From Ophthalmolycus amberensis (taxonomy: Eukaryota > Chordata > Actinopteri > Perciformes > Zoarcidae): 64,000 nucleotides of DNA. The notes below the pieces were generated by a model. That model had not been told where the DNA came from and did not search any database. It saw nothing but the letters and a program-made list of their open reading frames with translations. The translations under genes were made by a program, and so were the position numbers. The stretch spans positions 881,501 to 945,500 of the forward strand of contig JAFEUB010000787.1 of assembly GCA_024529925.1 (NCBI GenBank), given 5' to 3'. This document shows, piece after piece, positions 40,423-52,904 of this stretch (position 1 is its first letter; the number at the start of each line of letters is the position of its first letter).

Positions 40423-40524
40423 GCCTCCGGTCCCAAGCTGACGACTCACTGCTCAGATATCCAAGAAGTCCGTCGCTGCAACCGGCTGGAGATGCCTGAC
40501 AACTTAAACACATTTGTTTTAAAG
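40423..40524 (+). CDS. sh2b3: sh2b3 coding exon 2: PH domain middle
   Basis: Residues 392-425, exactly 34 codons, phase 0 on both sides. It reads ASGPKLTTHCSDIQEVRRCN followed by RLEMPDNLNTFVLK. This matches the SH2B3 PH segment and joins YDPPK of the previous exon. Acceptor TGTTTCAG, donor AAAG|GTGCGT. Confidence 0.95.
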
Positions 40525-41270
40525 GTGCGTAGGAGTTTTTAACTGAGCGGTTGTAAGAGTCCGATCACAAGGGGCTGCAGTTGTCGTCTGCAGACTGTGC
40601 CCACTGTGTTGTTTACATCCACATTTGATTTGATCTCCAACCCTCAATCCTACATGAAGAGGAAACGGGACAATCATTGTGTCGTATCGTTTCATAACAA
40701 AACTCACCAGCAGCCTTTATATTTAGACCTTGTTGGTTTGAACTATTCCAACCACGCCGCGTCTCCTGAGTTGAAAGATGGCTGTCATAAGATGTGTGTT
40801 TACGAGAGGGAGGAACGTATCAAAACATGCACAGAAACTTCTCACATCACCAATCCCTTCTCTGCTGTCCATCCACCTTCACCACCGAAATCGTTCCACA
40901 AAAATCTATATCTAAAAACACGACTGTTTCGTTGTTGTTGTGTTGTTTTTTGTTGCTGTAAAAACAATTGCAATCCGTTGTTACGGACATAAATCCAACT
41001 AGATAACGACCTTTGTTCACAAAGAAGTAAGCTACAGAGTTTTTACACTGCAGGGAGTATTTGCATCACTTGAACCTGTTTTTTATCATTAAAATGAGCT
41101 ACAAGAAGGTGAGCCGCTGCCTAAACGGCAATATTAAGCCTTAACAACGCTCAGTATGAATAGCATTAGAGAAATAACGCTTAAGCCCATTTCTCGCATT
41201 TACACAATGTCGCTTGCTTGGCGTCTATATAATGTGGACGGCTCATTTGAAAGCGTCTTTGTCTCCGCAG
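40525..41270 (+). other. sh2b3: sh2b3 intron 3
   Basis: It runs 746 nt from GTGCGT to CTCCGCAG. I see no other feature in it. Confidence 0.9.
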
Positions 41271-41359
41271 GTTAATCGAGGTAGTCTGATATTTGAGACG
41301 GACAACGACCAGCAGGTCAGCTCCTGGACCACAGAGCTAAAAGAATGTATCAGCAACAG
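41271..41359 (+). CDS. sh2b3: sh2b3 coding exon 3: PH domain end
   Basis: Residues 426-454 plus two bases of codon 455. It reads VNRGSLIFETDNDQQVSSWT followed by TELKECISN. This is the last strand and C-terminal helix of the PH domain, with the conserved Trp444 in the helix. Acceptor GTCTCCGCAG, donor CAACAG|GTGAGG, phase 2. Confidence 0.93.
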
Positions 41360-41598
41360 GTGAGGAAAGACTTTCAACACACAGTCTGATACTTTACATT
41401 ACCGGAAATCTCAATGTTTGAACCCTGTTGGTCTGTTTCAAACACACTGGATTCTCTTTATCAAATTTGATCCAACTGGTCGTACCATAAATGCAGAGGG
41501 TGGTTTTTTTCAGCATATATTTGAATCTGAGCCCGATTTAAAACTTAATCATGAAATCAAAAACATAACTCGACCTGACCAAGCTAGCCGTGTCTCTC

Positions 41599-41622
41599 AC
41601 ACACACACACACACACACACAC
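41599..41622. repeat. (CA)n microsatellite
   Basis: About 12 CA units in intron 4. Confidence 0.9.
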
Positions 41623-41800
41623 CGAGTATGTAACGGGGGTCTGCATCGTCCTCGTCCATTTCTTCTAACAGCTTTTTTTCCTTGAGTGTGAGTAGAAAAA
41701 TTTAACACTTGGACTTTGGCTGTTTTTAGTGTTTGTGGGTGTGCTGAGTGTTTACTTGTGCAGAGGTATGTGTTTGCGAATGCAAGTGAGAATATTTTGC

Positions 41801-41801
<1 letters not shown>

Positions 41802-41840
<39 letters not shown>
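41802..41840. repeat. (GT)n microsatellite
   Basis: About 19 GT units in intron 4. Confidence 0.93.
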
Positions 41841-41843
<3 letters not shown>

Positions 41844-42224
41844 ATTCGTTTTCTTTAGAGCTCTTCATGCTGGAGCAGTGGGATTCTTGTTATATTTGGA
41901 ATATTCCTGGAAATAATCATTCATCAGTCAACTTAATATTTACGCTAAACCTTTTGAGAGGTTAAACATCTGGTGTGGAGGGACTTCTGTTACGGCTCGA
42001 ATGTTCTGCAATAAATGCCGTTTCGAAATCAAACTGAACTTAGGAACTGTAAGCTGATCTGCTCTGCTAAGTGTAGCATTTGAAACAATTCTCTATACTA
42101 AGTGATATTCATAATGAGACTCGATACTGTGATACAGACACGAACAATTCTGCTGTTTTCCGTCTTTCGTTTCAGTGTGACAACATTATGTTTAGCAGCC
42201 GACGTCAGGATTAGACTAAAAAAA

Positions 42225-42343
<119 letters not shown>

Positions 42344-44333
42344 GCTCTGCGAAAGGAAGTGTGTGGGTGAGGTCTGAGACTCGGGAGAGTCTCAGGACCT
42401 TTTTCATTTCTGCAGATGTCTGCAACACACAGACACACACACAGTCAGTACAGTGAACACTCATCCAGTGTGAAAGTGAGGTCAGAGTTCAATCTCGAAT
42501 TCAGTGTTTATACAGTATTACATTTTTCATCTCCATTTTTTTATCAAAACATGTGCCTGCATTCATTAAATTGCACATAATGTTTTGTGTGCGCGCCCAA
42601 CCAACCAATACTGAGTTTAATCTCAACATTCTTACACTTGAAGAATCAAGTTGTGTGCTTTCTGTTGGACAAACCATAGAATGGAGACACACACTTTCTA
42701 AAGGACCGGCAACCTAGTTAGGCCTTTCTGCATTTTCTTGTTACTTATCAGACTACATGCACACTGATAACAGTATATCTGCAATCAACTTAATATCAGC
42801 CCAAATATGGGCCTAGTGCGTGCATGTTTGGATTGTTATCTTCTTGGCTGGTGTGAAGATAAGTGAGGTGAGAGATCTGTTTTTCAAAACTCTGTCACAC
42901 TTTTTTGTTGTCGCAAAAATTTGCAGTACAAGACGAAACTGAATTGATTAAGTGGGTGAAATGGTGCCAAACAAGTCTAAGGATCAAAGTACTTCAATAA
43001 CAAGAAGCTATTGTTGGGCTGTCTATAGCGCAGTCACTACTTTCTAATCTTTCTCACATCAATCCTTTGTTTTGGGACCATCCCAAGCTGTTCTGCAGTA
43101 ACCTGCCATCTATCTTTAAATCCTGCCTCTCTGTACTCCTCACTCTTTGTCGTGAGTGCTTTGTGCCGGGAGACAAGTGAACGCAGTGAATCCCCGCTCG
43201 TCAGATTCCATTTTGGGTGATGTCATTTGCATTTACGGTGGCTCTGAATATCAAACCTGTTCCGAAGACTTTAATGACGGACGAAGGTTTTGTTGTCTGT
43301 GTGTGAACATGATTTACACAAGGTTGTGTTTATTTTTAAATGTGTGACAATTTAAGACGAAAGGCCAAAGGCCTTTAACCTCATCCTAATTCTGACCGTA
43401 TGTGTGTCAGGACGCTTCAAACAAAGTGCTTGTGAGATTACTCTCATTCATGTGAACAGAGCTGCTCTGTCAAAACTTTCCACGACAGCATTTTGACAAT
43501 CGTGACCACTTTGCAGTCATTTGCCTCTTTCGTATCTTTCACACATATCACTTACACTTGACTTTTGTCACTTATCGCATGAACGCCACCACGAATGTCC
43601 GTTGAGACAAAAGATAGCCCTCTCTCACTGATGGTGTTGAGCAGGAAAAGCCCAGGTGTTTCAGTTTCAGGGTCCTGATATTGTGCATGCTGTCTCACTG
43701 TCACGGCTCACTGGGACACTTGAAAAGAACAGTGACATCATTATTAGTAACACATGTTACTAATACACCTACCTTCTTCTAAATGTGTGCGTCAAGCCGA
43801 GACTACAGAAACCTGCAAGAGAGAGGCGGGGGAGGCATTGTAACGCGACGCTGCCTTTTCCAGTGGGGGCCATTCGCAACGAGTATAAACACTTTTCCTT
43901 TTAGATGTGGTCGGATGTGGGAGGTGTAAGCATTGCTGACTGGCTGAAATGTCCACCCTTTGCAAGAGTAAAACGTGAACTGATTCTCACAAAGATAGAA
44001 GAACACACACACACAGAGTGAGGAGAGAGAAAGGAGACTTGTCTTCCTGTTATTCAGAGCGCTGCAAACTCAAGTCAGCATTTTAGCAGGATCTGATCGG
44101 GCTTCCTTCTTTAACCTTCCCGATCTCATGTGTATGTACACACACACATATACTGTGTGTGTGTGTGTGTACTTGTGTTTGGGTGGCGATGTGTGTGAGC
44201 AGTGAAACAGAAGAGCAGTAAGTCTTCGCTCATGTGAACTGGACTCACTTCCTGTCTGTGTCTTAGTGTTCCTTCAGCCTGCTGTTTCCTCCATGTTCAC
44301 TAGGTTCACCCCAACAACACACACACACACACT

Positions 44334-44739
44334 GGGGGTGTCACGATTCTCCTAATCTACGATTCGATTTGACTTTAGACTTTATGGTCATGATTCGATG
44401 TTTTCAGCACTGGTTGCTATGTCATTGTTAGACTACGACATCGCTATATGACTGGATGCTGCAGTCTCTAAATCTTCTGCAGCTCACGGGGAAGGCGAAG
44501 TATTGCCACACCCGTGAATTCGGGGAAGCGTGAGGATTTTACAGTTCTGTTGTTTCTCCGTCATCTCGTCCTCTACCAGTGGGCCGTGGTGTCTCCAAAA
44601 GTGGAGCTGCAGCCAAGATGCTAGCTGCCCTGTGTTGTCTTTGAAGTGTGTGTCGTTGTTGTTTTTTCTCTGGATGCCTCGCAAGTAAAGCGAGGATGGA
44701 AAGATTAAAAAAATGCTGGGAGAATCGCCGACACCCCTA
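44334..44739. mobile_element. MITE with GGGGTGTC terminal inverted repeats
   Basis: The left end GGGGGTGTCACGATTCTCC and the right end, inverted, AGGGGTGTCGGCGATTCTCC are imperfect inverted repeats about 405 bp apart. Such ends are typical of fish hAT-type MITEs. The target duplication is obscured because the left flank is a (CA)n run. No coding content. Confidence 0.65.
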
Positions 44740-44928
44740 ATACACACTCCTCTCAAATGATTAATATTTAAATTAGAAGAACAGACTTATTCTTTGAGGG
44801 TCCAAAAAGACAAATTCTATCAATTTTTAAATAAATGGATTCAATTTATAATCCCAATGCGAGCACACTTTGTACGACTGCATTAATAATTCCTGCTCCT
44901 TTCTGTTCCTCTTCTCAATGGAATGATG

Positions 44929-44984
44929 GAAATATACGTTCCCTTCTGATGTTTATGAAATATACGTTCCCTTCTGATGTTTAT
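44929..44984. repeat. 28-bp perfect tandem duplication
   Basis: The unit GAAATATACGTTCCCTTCTG plus ATGTTTAT occurs twice without change (44929-44956 and 44957-44984). Confidence 0.95.
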
Positions 44985-45641
44985 AGATATGTTTTTGTCA
45001 GAGTGTGGGATGGGCCTATGTAGTGAAGTTGAACACAAGAATTGCTGACAGATTGAAGCAGAAGTACAGATTTGGAGGCTGTAAACATTTATTATTTACA
45101 TTTTCATTTAATCTTTATTTTGTCAGGCATTGAGAATAAGCTCTTTCTTCCACGAGAGACCTGAGAACAAGAACACAAAACGGAAACAACACAAGTGCAC
45201 AATGACAAGGAACTAAACACAGTTGCATGTATCAAGAACAAACAACATGTAAGTCGGGGGTAATGCTCAATGAGGACCATCAATCCCTGATGACGGTCAG
45301 CTTGAAGGGCTTTAGTTCACTGAGACTATGGTCACTTGCCACAGAAAAAAAGTTAGGACCATTCATTTATATGTACATGCGTTTTGCAACCATTCACTTC
45401 GTGTCCTTGGTAACCCCAGGAGTAAATTCTGTGATATTGTCTTTAATAATCTTAATAAAAAGAACAGCTGAAGCTTTCTTATAAGACTGATGGTTAAACA
45501 CAGATGGGGGAAGAATGGCTCAAAATGAAGTCATCATGAAATTGACCTATTTTCCTCCCCAGGTGGTCCACAATGAGAATGACAGACATGTGTTGTCGAT
45601 GATGCAGTGTGTGCAATCTGAAATCTGTTTTTGTCCTTCAG

Positions 45642-45733
45642 GTCAGGCAGTGTGGATCTGGAGCCTCTCCCCTCCCCAGCTGACAGCGCTGCTCCAGCCA
45701 ATCACAGAGGCAGCTCAGAGTTAGGGCGTCAAA
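45642..45733 (+). CDS. sh2b3: sh2b3 coding exon 4: PH-SH2 linker
   Basis: It completes codon 455 (AG|G, Arg) and encodes residues 456-485: SGSVDLEPLPSPADSAAPAN followed by HRGSSELGRQ, then one base of codon 486. Acceptor TGTCCTTCAG, donor TCAAA|GTGAGT. The sequence is low in conservation, as the human linker is, but the phases on both sides fit exactly. The alternative GCAG acceptor five bases downstream runs into a stop, so it is excluded. Confidence 0.88.
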
Positions 45734-46865
45734 GTGAGTGGTGAGATGAGGAGAGAGGGTGCTTCTGGGTAAAAGCAGCTCCGGATACTCTCAGGTTTAC
45801 AGTTCTGGGGCTAAATGTTGAGTCCCGGTGTCGGATAATAACGTGGGCGTCGGGTGCACGAGTCTTCTCAAACTGCCTCTCTGCTTTAAATACATAACAA
45901 GGACTCGTGTTGGTTCAGCCAACGGGGAAAGAATACACAAGTATTCAGGTGGTTTTTAGACAAACTTCCAGGTTTGCTAAATTTGTTTTAGAAAGAAAAC
46001 AAAAGGTGAATGATTACCCAACCTCACCATTCATCGTCCTGGTGCAACTTTAAGTTGTACTCTTCCATAGTTGTGTTCACAGATTCCCTCTGCAGGGAGG
46101 GATTATTACCTGGTGGCAACCTCCACTTCTGAAAAGTGAAGCCAATGCAGAAGTGCCTTAAACCTGCATTCTCTCTGCTGGCCAGCAGGCGGCAACTCCT
46201 CTGACCGCAAAAATAAGTCTGATTGTATTGAAGTCTATGAGAAAATGATCCTACTTCCCACTTTATTTATTACCTTTGTAAACAATAAAGCAGAGAATGC
46301 TTTAGGGTGGGACACCTTGTGATTGACAGGTTGATACACCGTCTATGTCCCACAGTCCAAATATGGTCAATTCCACTCACTGGTAGCAAAATAACAAGAT
46401 GGCGACGGCCAAAATCTCAAACTCGAGGCTTCAAAACCAGTCCTCAAACCGATGGGTGACGTCACAACGACTACGTCCACTTCTTACATGCAGTCCATGA
46501 TCATTCCAGATGTTTTTAGTGCTTTTCTCCAAATGAAGTAGTTTCTTAAATCTAGATAAACTATTCATTCACAAAGGGCCTGAACTCTCTTCTGTACTTC
46601 TCAGCACTGAACTTCAGTGAATACCCAGTTATCATAACTAACAGAAACAATGGAAACACTTTGAAGATATAGATGAGGTTCATGTCTTAATAAACTAATT
46701 AACAGCAGTATTAATTTCATTATTTTTGACTGCAGAGTTGGGTGATAATTGGGACACGTTGTACATCACACGTGGTCATTTGATCCATTATTGCTATGAA
46801 AGTATGAGGCCAGCTTTATGATTTATAGAAATGATGCAGTTTCAATCCTCTGTTAATCCCACTAG
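45734..46865 (+). other. sh2b3: sh2b3 intron 5
   Basis: It runs 1,132 nt from GTGAGT to CCCACTAG. The only notable content is the interspersed repeat at about 46080-46500. Confidence 0.88.
46080..46500. mobile_element. Teleost interspersed repeat
   Basis: Phrases TGGCAACCTCCACTTCTGAA, AAGTGAAGCCAATGCAGAAG and GCTGGCCAGCAGGCGGCAAC, then CAATTCCACTCACTGGTAGC and GGTGACGTCACAACGACTAC, match a repeat common in percomorph genomes. I cannot place it in a class from memory, and its ends were not defined. Confidence 0.5.
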
Positions 46866-47077
46866 GCCCCGTCACGTTCCTGCCCGAGCAGGTTGTCCAG
46901 AAAGCCGATCACTTCCTGTTCTCCTACCCCTGGTTCCACGGGCCCATCTCCCGCGTCAAGGCCGCCCACCTGGTCCAGAGCGCCGGACCGCAAGGACACG
47001 GAGTGTTTCTGGTCCGACAGAGCGAGACGCGGAGAGGAGACTACGTCCTCACGTTCAACTACCAGGGGAAAGCAAAG
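46866..47077 (+). CDS. sh2b3: sh2b3 coding exon 5: SH2 domain, first half
   Basis: It completes Ser486 and encodes 487-556: PVTFLPEQVVQKADHFLFSY, PWFHGPISRVKAAHLVQSAG, PQGHGVFLVRQSETRRGDYV, LTFNYQGKAK. The SH2 domain opens at PWFHG (Trp508). FLVRQSE contains the phosphotyrosine-binding Arg536, equivalent to human Lnk Arg392. Acceptor CACTAG, donor AAAG|GTACGT. The longer frames that cross this exon in other phases, or run past the donor, are artefacts. Confidence 0.97.
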
Positions 47078-47157
47078 GTACGTCTCCTCGCGGCGTCCTG
47101 CTGTGGCCTCAAACAGGGCGTCTCCGTCCTCACGTCTCCGCCTCTCTGTCTCTGCAG

Positions 47158-47335
47158 CACCTGCGCCTCTCGCTGACAGAATGGGGTCAGTGCCGGGTGC
47201 AGCACCTGCGCTTCCCGTCCGTGGTGGACATGCTCAGTCACTTCCGCCTCTTCCCCATCCCGCTGGAGTGTGGAGCCGCCGGCGCCGTCACACTGTCCAG
47301 CTTCGTAGTGGCGGGCTCCAGCCCTCCATCACAGG
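47158..47335 (+). CDS. sh2b3: sh2b3 coding exon 6: SH2 domain, second half
   Basis: Residues 557-615: HLRLSLTEWGQCRVQHLRFP, SVVDMLSHFRLFPIPLECGA, AGAVTLSSFVVAGSSPPSQ, and one base of Gly616. It completes the SH2 fold with the VDMLSHF helix. Acceptor CTCTGCAG, donor ACAGG|GTGAGA. The intron before it is only 80 nt (47078-47157). Confidence 0.97.
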
Positions 47336-48104
47336 GTGAGACTCCACCACCCACCTGTCTGTCTGTCGCTTTGTGTCAACTTCTACTTCAGCTTTATTAC
47401 AAGTTGGGTCATAAGTGTGTCGTTTTCAACATCATTTTTATTGCTTACGATACAGAAGTTCACTGATGTTCAAAAGTTTGAAATCCAATCAGTACTGATG
47501 TTTTTCCCCCTTAATCCAAACTGTTGAACTGCAGCTGAGATCTGAAATGCCGTGAGAGTTTCTGCTGTACTTGTGTCGGACCGTACTATGACTTTCTTTT
47601 GCATCACACGATCCTACGCCCTTTATACGATAAAATTACTTTTTAATGAACCTTTTATGACACACCAGGCTATGACATAATGATCTTTTTATGACATACT
47701 ACATTATGACCTTTTCATGATATTTGTACTGCATACTGGGTCACAGGATACATCTGAGAGGAGATACTTATAGAAGGTTTTACAAAAGAAAAGATATTCT
47801 ATGAACTTTGATGGATGTTTACATCTGTAACAGTTATGTAATAACTTTACATTACATGCATACAAGTTTTAGAGATGTCGCCGTGTGCTCAGATTTCAGC
47901 AATTAATGCAGTTGATGAATGCAGTCTTAATATTTCCAATAGTAGTGATGACCCAAACTACAAACATAAGATTTGTCCTTAAATGACATGAGTGCAATCC
48001 TGTGTTGTTGTTGTTGTGTGACAGTAAGCAGAAATGGAAAGAGAGTTTTTGCTTCTCCTCAACAAAATGCTCATTTCTCTCCTCCTCTTTTTTTTAAATC
48101 TCAG
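47336..48104 (+). other. sh2b3: sh2b3 intron 7
   Basis: It runs 769 nt from GTGAGA to AAATCTCAG, with a T/C-rich tract before the acceptor. Nothing else is seen in it. Confidence 0.9.
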
Positions 48105-48472
48105 GTCGGCTCTCCGGCGCTCTCCTCGTCCCGTTCTCCATCCATCGGTGGAGTTCTGAGCCCAGCCTGGCTCACTGCAGCCTGGCTCGCAGCTCCGGTC
48201 AGCCCCGTTCCTCCTGCCCCACCAGCACCAGCACCACTTCCAGCCCCGGCTCGGTTCCTCAGCCCGGCAACCGGCCGTTCGCTCGCATCAACCCGGTGCC
48301 CGATCCTCCTCTGTCGGCCTCCGCTCCTCTCCGGCGGAGTGAGTCGGTGGGGAGGAGGCCCCTCTTGCCCCGCCACCCCATCACCCACATCCCTCAGCGG
48401 GACTCGGACTACGAGCTGGAGCCCGTGCGAGGTCGCAAGCGGGCGATAGACAACCAGTACATGTTGCTCTGA
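48105..48472 (+). CDS. sh2b3: sh2b3 coding exon 7: C-terminal tail
   Basis: It completes Gly616 and encodes residues 617-737, ending at TGA (48470-48472). The first part is Ser/Pro-rich. The end reads DSDYELEPVRGRKRAIDNQY followed by MLL. Human Lnk has DSDYE and RAIDNQY in the same place; in the related SH2B2 the corresponding tyrosine motif binds Cbl when phosphorylated. The frame follows from exon phases; the frame seen as a continuous open stretch from 47973 is a shadow. Confidence 0.93.
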
Positions 48473-49224
48473 CCCGCTGAGGCCAACGCATCCATCCCCC
48501 CCGACAGACAGCCGTCGCCTGTGAAGCTGACATGTTGACGTCTCACACACACACACACTTTGTCACACCCACCCAACTTCACGTGTGTGTCTGTGGGACT
48601 CTGTGAGAGTGCTCGATCCTGACGTGATTACAGCAGACTCATGAACCTGAGCGAACAAGTCTTTGTCTGATGTCCACACACACACACACACACCATGTCT
48701 GTGCTGGGAGTGTGTTTACCAGTGTCAGACCCTGAGTGTCCACAGTGAATGTATTTCTAACAGTGTTGAGTATGATCATTATTCCTGTTTTATTGATGTT
48801 GAGGTTCTGTGTGAGAGCGGGAGGAGCCACATGTGTAGCTGCCCTCGAGCCCGGGTAAAAAAAAATATATATATATTTTAAAAATGTCTATTCTTGTGAT
48901 TTCAAAGAGGTTTGCTTGATTTCACTTCTTTGACACTTAACCTGAACTAATGGGAAAGCGCTGCCGGGGAAATTGGTTGAATCGAGTGCTCCTTTAAAAT
49001 ATTTAAAAGACATTTACTCCTGACACACACAGACCTGTGTGAGAGGAGTAAACTCACACATATTTATGTAAACACACAAAACGAGAAAGCACTCTTACTT
49101 TAGAGTGTCTACACATTCTGTTCGATATTCCTCCTCTTGCTCATTATTATATATTTAAGTGCACAACGCTTTCAGTGCACTTTGGAAACGTGTATTTTTT
49201 CTATACACGGATTCTTTTGTAGAA

Positions 49225-49230
49225 AATAAA
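49225..49230 (+). terminator. sh2b3: Possible proximal poly(A) signal of sh2b3
   Basis: AATAAA in AGAAAATAAAAATAG, 750 nt beyond the stop codon. Usage cannot be judged from sequence. Confidence 0.35.
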
Positions 49231-51855
49231 AATAGTAAAACTTGGTTAAAGTTAGCTGTTACTAGAAAGTGGTCTTTTTCCACCACTTCAAACCTTCGCT
49301 GCAACAAAAACAACCAACCACAGGAAGTACTCTGGATCAGCTTTTACCAAAAGCAGTGTGAACTCGCTGCTGTTTGTGGTGCGATTGTCTCCTGATGTGT
49401 GTTTGTCACGGTGTGTGTGAGAGATGAGTGAATGTAGTCCAGCGTAGTGCAGTCTCGTATAAAACTCACCCTGAAGTCTGTGTGTCCCGATGCACACCGC
49501 TAGGTTCTCCAACGTCGGCATCAAGTAAGTTTTTATTTTTTATTTTTTTAAGTGTAGTTCAAGTTCCAACGGCTTTATCGGCTCAGAATGAACTTCTGAA
49601 GCAGCACAAAGTGTCAGAGAAATCAAATAGATATGATATAAACACAATCTAATCTCATCATTTTTTACAAGAACAATGGTTTGGATTGAAATGAATGGAT
49701 GGCTATTATTACCATATTAATTCTTAACGCAAAGTCACCTTGTGTATGGACAGGTGTGACAGAGGCACCATCAGGAGAGAAGAGTGAATTGTCTCTGTGC
49801 AGGATTCTAGCTCATCAAAATGTGTTATTACACTTTCCGCAAGTGCTTACAATTAATTTGATTCCAAGTGTTACAAATTAGTAATAACACATTCATCAAA
49901 CTAATGATTTCACTCCAATGAATTGATTTTGTGACAAAAAGTATTCCGTCGTCGAAGTGAGCCTCAGCACTCCAGACGTAGCAGCATGAAGCGGACGAGG
50001 GCGGCCAATAGAAATCCCTCTAGAGTTTCCTAATCTCGCATTAAACGCTCTTAGAAGTAGACGGTGATATGATGAAACTTCTGTGAGATCGAGTGACTGA
50101 AGTCACACCAGTGCCTCTGTAGATATTAACATTCATTTTATCTTTCACAACTTCCATAGGCAAACCTCGATTCTCGGAGTAGCATCACGTCTCCAACTCT
50201 ATTTTTTACGCCCATAGAATGAAATATTTTCCGACGCATTTTCTGTACAACAGGAGCCAAAAGAAAAACCAAGATGAAAATAATATATATTTGTAAACTA
50301 TACAAACATTTGAACAGAACTTCAATGAGAAGCTTTGTTTTCAGTCTGCTGAGCTGTGAATTTTGATGTCAAGAGCTGGTCTACTATTGGAGGTCGCATA
50401 AAGGAATTCAAACCATAATGAAGCCTTTACCAAAGCAAGCATCGTGTTGAATCAAGTGAGCAGTTGGTCAGGCTGTCTGATCTCATCGACCACCAGCTGA
50501 TGTGTAACACAGTGTTTCCTGTGGCCTCGCTGCATTTGTTTGTCCCGTTGTTACTTGAGAACCTCGTCTCCTCAGAAAACAGAACAGCCCGTAAACCGTG
50601 ACCAGTAGTTTGGACACACACGCATCAAAGAGGACATTTTCTGTCATTTAGTTTCAATAACTGAACCTTCACTTCCATCAGTGACGGGAGGACTTTGGTA
50701 AATAGTGTGCTGGGACGTGTCTGCCTGTCTTCTAACCTTTGCTTAAACACTAACGTACGCAGTTGATTTCGATTTACCTTCAGTAGGCCAACTCTTAACG
50801 TACGCTTCAGACCGTCTCTCTGCTCTCTGTCTCATTGTAGTTTCCTGTATTTGTATAAGAGAAAAGCCTAAATACAACTGAATCTCATGAACATAACCAG
50901 AGCAAGTGCGCTGTGATTACTCCTGTTATGCAATAAGTTTGCTTTATCTACCAAAGGAACACGTTGACAATGGTTGTGTAGTGCTCTTACATGTATCATC
51001 GTGATCAAGACTGACATCTTTAAAGTGTTTTGAAAGGGGAACAAAAACAAGGACATTTTTGGCAAAAGTACGGTTGGTCTTCCTGCCTTTTAATGTGCCC
51101 GAGTCCAAACAAATCCCTCATCACGTCTGTTTTAATTCTGCTAAAGGAAAGCAACGGTAACAACTCTTGAGTAATCAGTCCCTTCTCTTTGCTGATCACT
51201 GGTTTTATTTTTTAGGGAGAATGACTGTGCCTTTGCCAGAAAGCTGCTGTTGCGTTTCCCCTTTCCCCCCCAAAGCTCAGGGTGTGATGTGGTGCAGAAC
51301 TTTAGTGCAATATCTGAGAGATGCCCAGCGCTTCACACCGTTCTATGTATGAAAGAAGTGATCAGAGGCTTCTAGGTGGATGAATTAAGTGAGTGAGAAT
51401 TCAGTGGTTACGCTCCGCTCATCGACTGAAGAAAAACATTTCCTAAATGCCAGAAATCCCAGAGAAAAATGCTATATTTAAAACCAGGGCTACCACATTT
51501 TCCTACAGTTTTATGGCTTTTAAGTTTGTGTCAATCCAATGTGTCCGCAATAATCGAGTTAACACTTCCTCAACATCCCCGTGTACCTCAGGTGTCTTTC
51601 ATCCTCAGCATCCGCTCCAGCAACGCCTCTAGTCTCCCGCGTATGTTTGTTTTTTAAATGTCCAGTTGATGAATGTGATGTGTTCTCAATACTGTTCAGT
51701 TTGTTAACTTGCACTGTAAACATTCCAGTCCATCTCAACTGCTAATGAAAACCACAAAAAGCTTTTTCAAATCTGTCATTTCATCTGCATCCCTTTCAGT
51801 TATAAGCATCTAAATAATATTAAATATATATCAACTGTATATTTGACTTTTGTAA

Positions 51856-51861
51856 AATAAA
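51856..51861 (+). terminator. sh2b3: Likely distal poly(A) signal of sh2b3
   Basis: AATAAA in TGTAAAATAAACC, the last canonical + strand hexamer seen before the atxn2 3' end. Confidence 0.55.
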
Positions 51862-52094
51862 CCTAACCCAAAAAAATGATGAGCAAGCTGTGAAGTCTGT
51901 GTCGCCTTGTTCTCCAAAGGAACCGTGTCGGCCTCTGAATATCTTCAGACTTCCCAAACTAGCTTCTAGCCTTCTAGGTCACTTTCTGAACAAATACAAA
52001 GTTGGTGCCCCTTTGAGTGTTTACGGCAGCAGGACAACGCGAGCGGGATAGATTGAAAAACTTCAGGTGATCAATGAAACCACAGTAAGCATTT

Positions 52095-52904
52095 CAGTTT
52101 TTAAAACTTTTTTATTGTTTTTAAATTTTTTTGCTCATTTTTTAAATTATTTATATTATCTACAAAGTAAAAGTTTTAACTTAAAAGTTACATAAGGGTC
52201 TGGTGAGAAGTGGGATCTGATCACCTCAGCCATTATAATTTCATAAATAACGTTTCTCCTGTCCTCTTGGCTGCCAAAACAGGTTGAATTCACAGGAAGC
52301 TTCTCGTCACGTTGCTTTTTTAGTTTGGTTAGAAACCTGTCAACAAACGCAGCACATAGCAGCAGCAATAAACAGTAAGATTAATACTGTCTAAATGTTG
52401 GAAGATTCTTTCTTTTGTTTTTGTTTTTGAACAAGGTGCAGACAAAATACAAGTTCCAGTTGAATTTTCCTCTTCACTCTGATTAGTTTCTCTCATTCTC
52501 TCTTTCACGTTTTACTTGGCAAGCTGACTCAAGTTGCAATTTTGGGACCCCTGAAAGCGTGTGGGTCTTGTTTGTGTGTTCATCTGTGTGTGTGTGTGTG
52601 TGTGTGTTTGCAGATGTCTGCATGTGATCGGGGAGGGGGGGGGCTGAATATGAGCAATCTTGCCTGTTAAAACTCTCTAGCTTGTTAAAACATGTCACTG
52701 CATCAACCTGATGGACATTCTCTTATTGCCTAGTCTGGAAGGAAGGGAGGGGAAGAAAGAGAGAAGCCTATGTGAAGCATGTCTGGTGAGGATGAGGGAG
52801 GAGAGGAGAGAGGGAGGGCTCTGGTTCTCTTCATCGTCATTATGAAGGCTCTGGTTGAGAAGCGTGACGCAGAGAGAGTCCCTCGGCTCACTGGTGCCCT
52901 CTAT
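52095..52904 (-). other. atxn2: atxn2 3' untranslated region
   Basis: From the stop codon at 52905 to the region past the AATAAA at 52111. It contains a (GT)n run at 52585-52607 and a short G run. No other feature is seen. Confidence 0.55.
52111..52116 (-). terminator. atxn2: Likely poly(A) signal of atxn2
   Basis: TTTATT on the + strand is AATAAA on the - strand, about 790 nt past the atxn2 stop codon. It lies about 250 bp from the sh2b3 distal signal. Confidence 0.55.

Larger units (their letters stand above)
48473..51880 (+). other. sh2b3: sh2b3 3' untranslated region
   Basis: It starts after TGA and is taken to end shortly after AATAAA at 51856-51861. An earlier AATAAA at 49225-49230 could give a shorter UTR. 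The stretch includes (CA)n runs near 48547 and 48675. No coding frame is supported. Human SH2B3 also has a long 3' UTR. Confidence 0.6.

Noticed and set aside
46831..47466. Long frame across sh2b3 exons 5 and 6 and their intron
   Set aside because: The SH2 sequence is read in a different frame in each exon, with good splice sites at 47077 and 47158; the long frame is a shadow.
47973..48449. 158-residue frame over the last sh2b3 exon
   Set aside because: The phase carried from exon 6 puts the true frame one base away, giving the conserved DSDYELEP and RAIDNQY tail.
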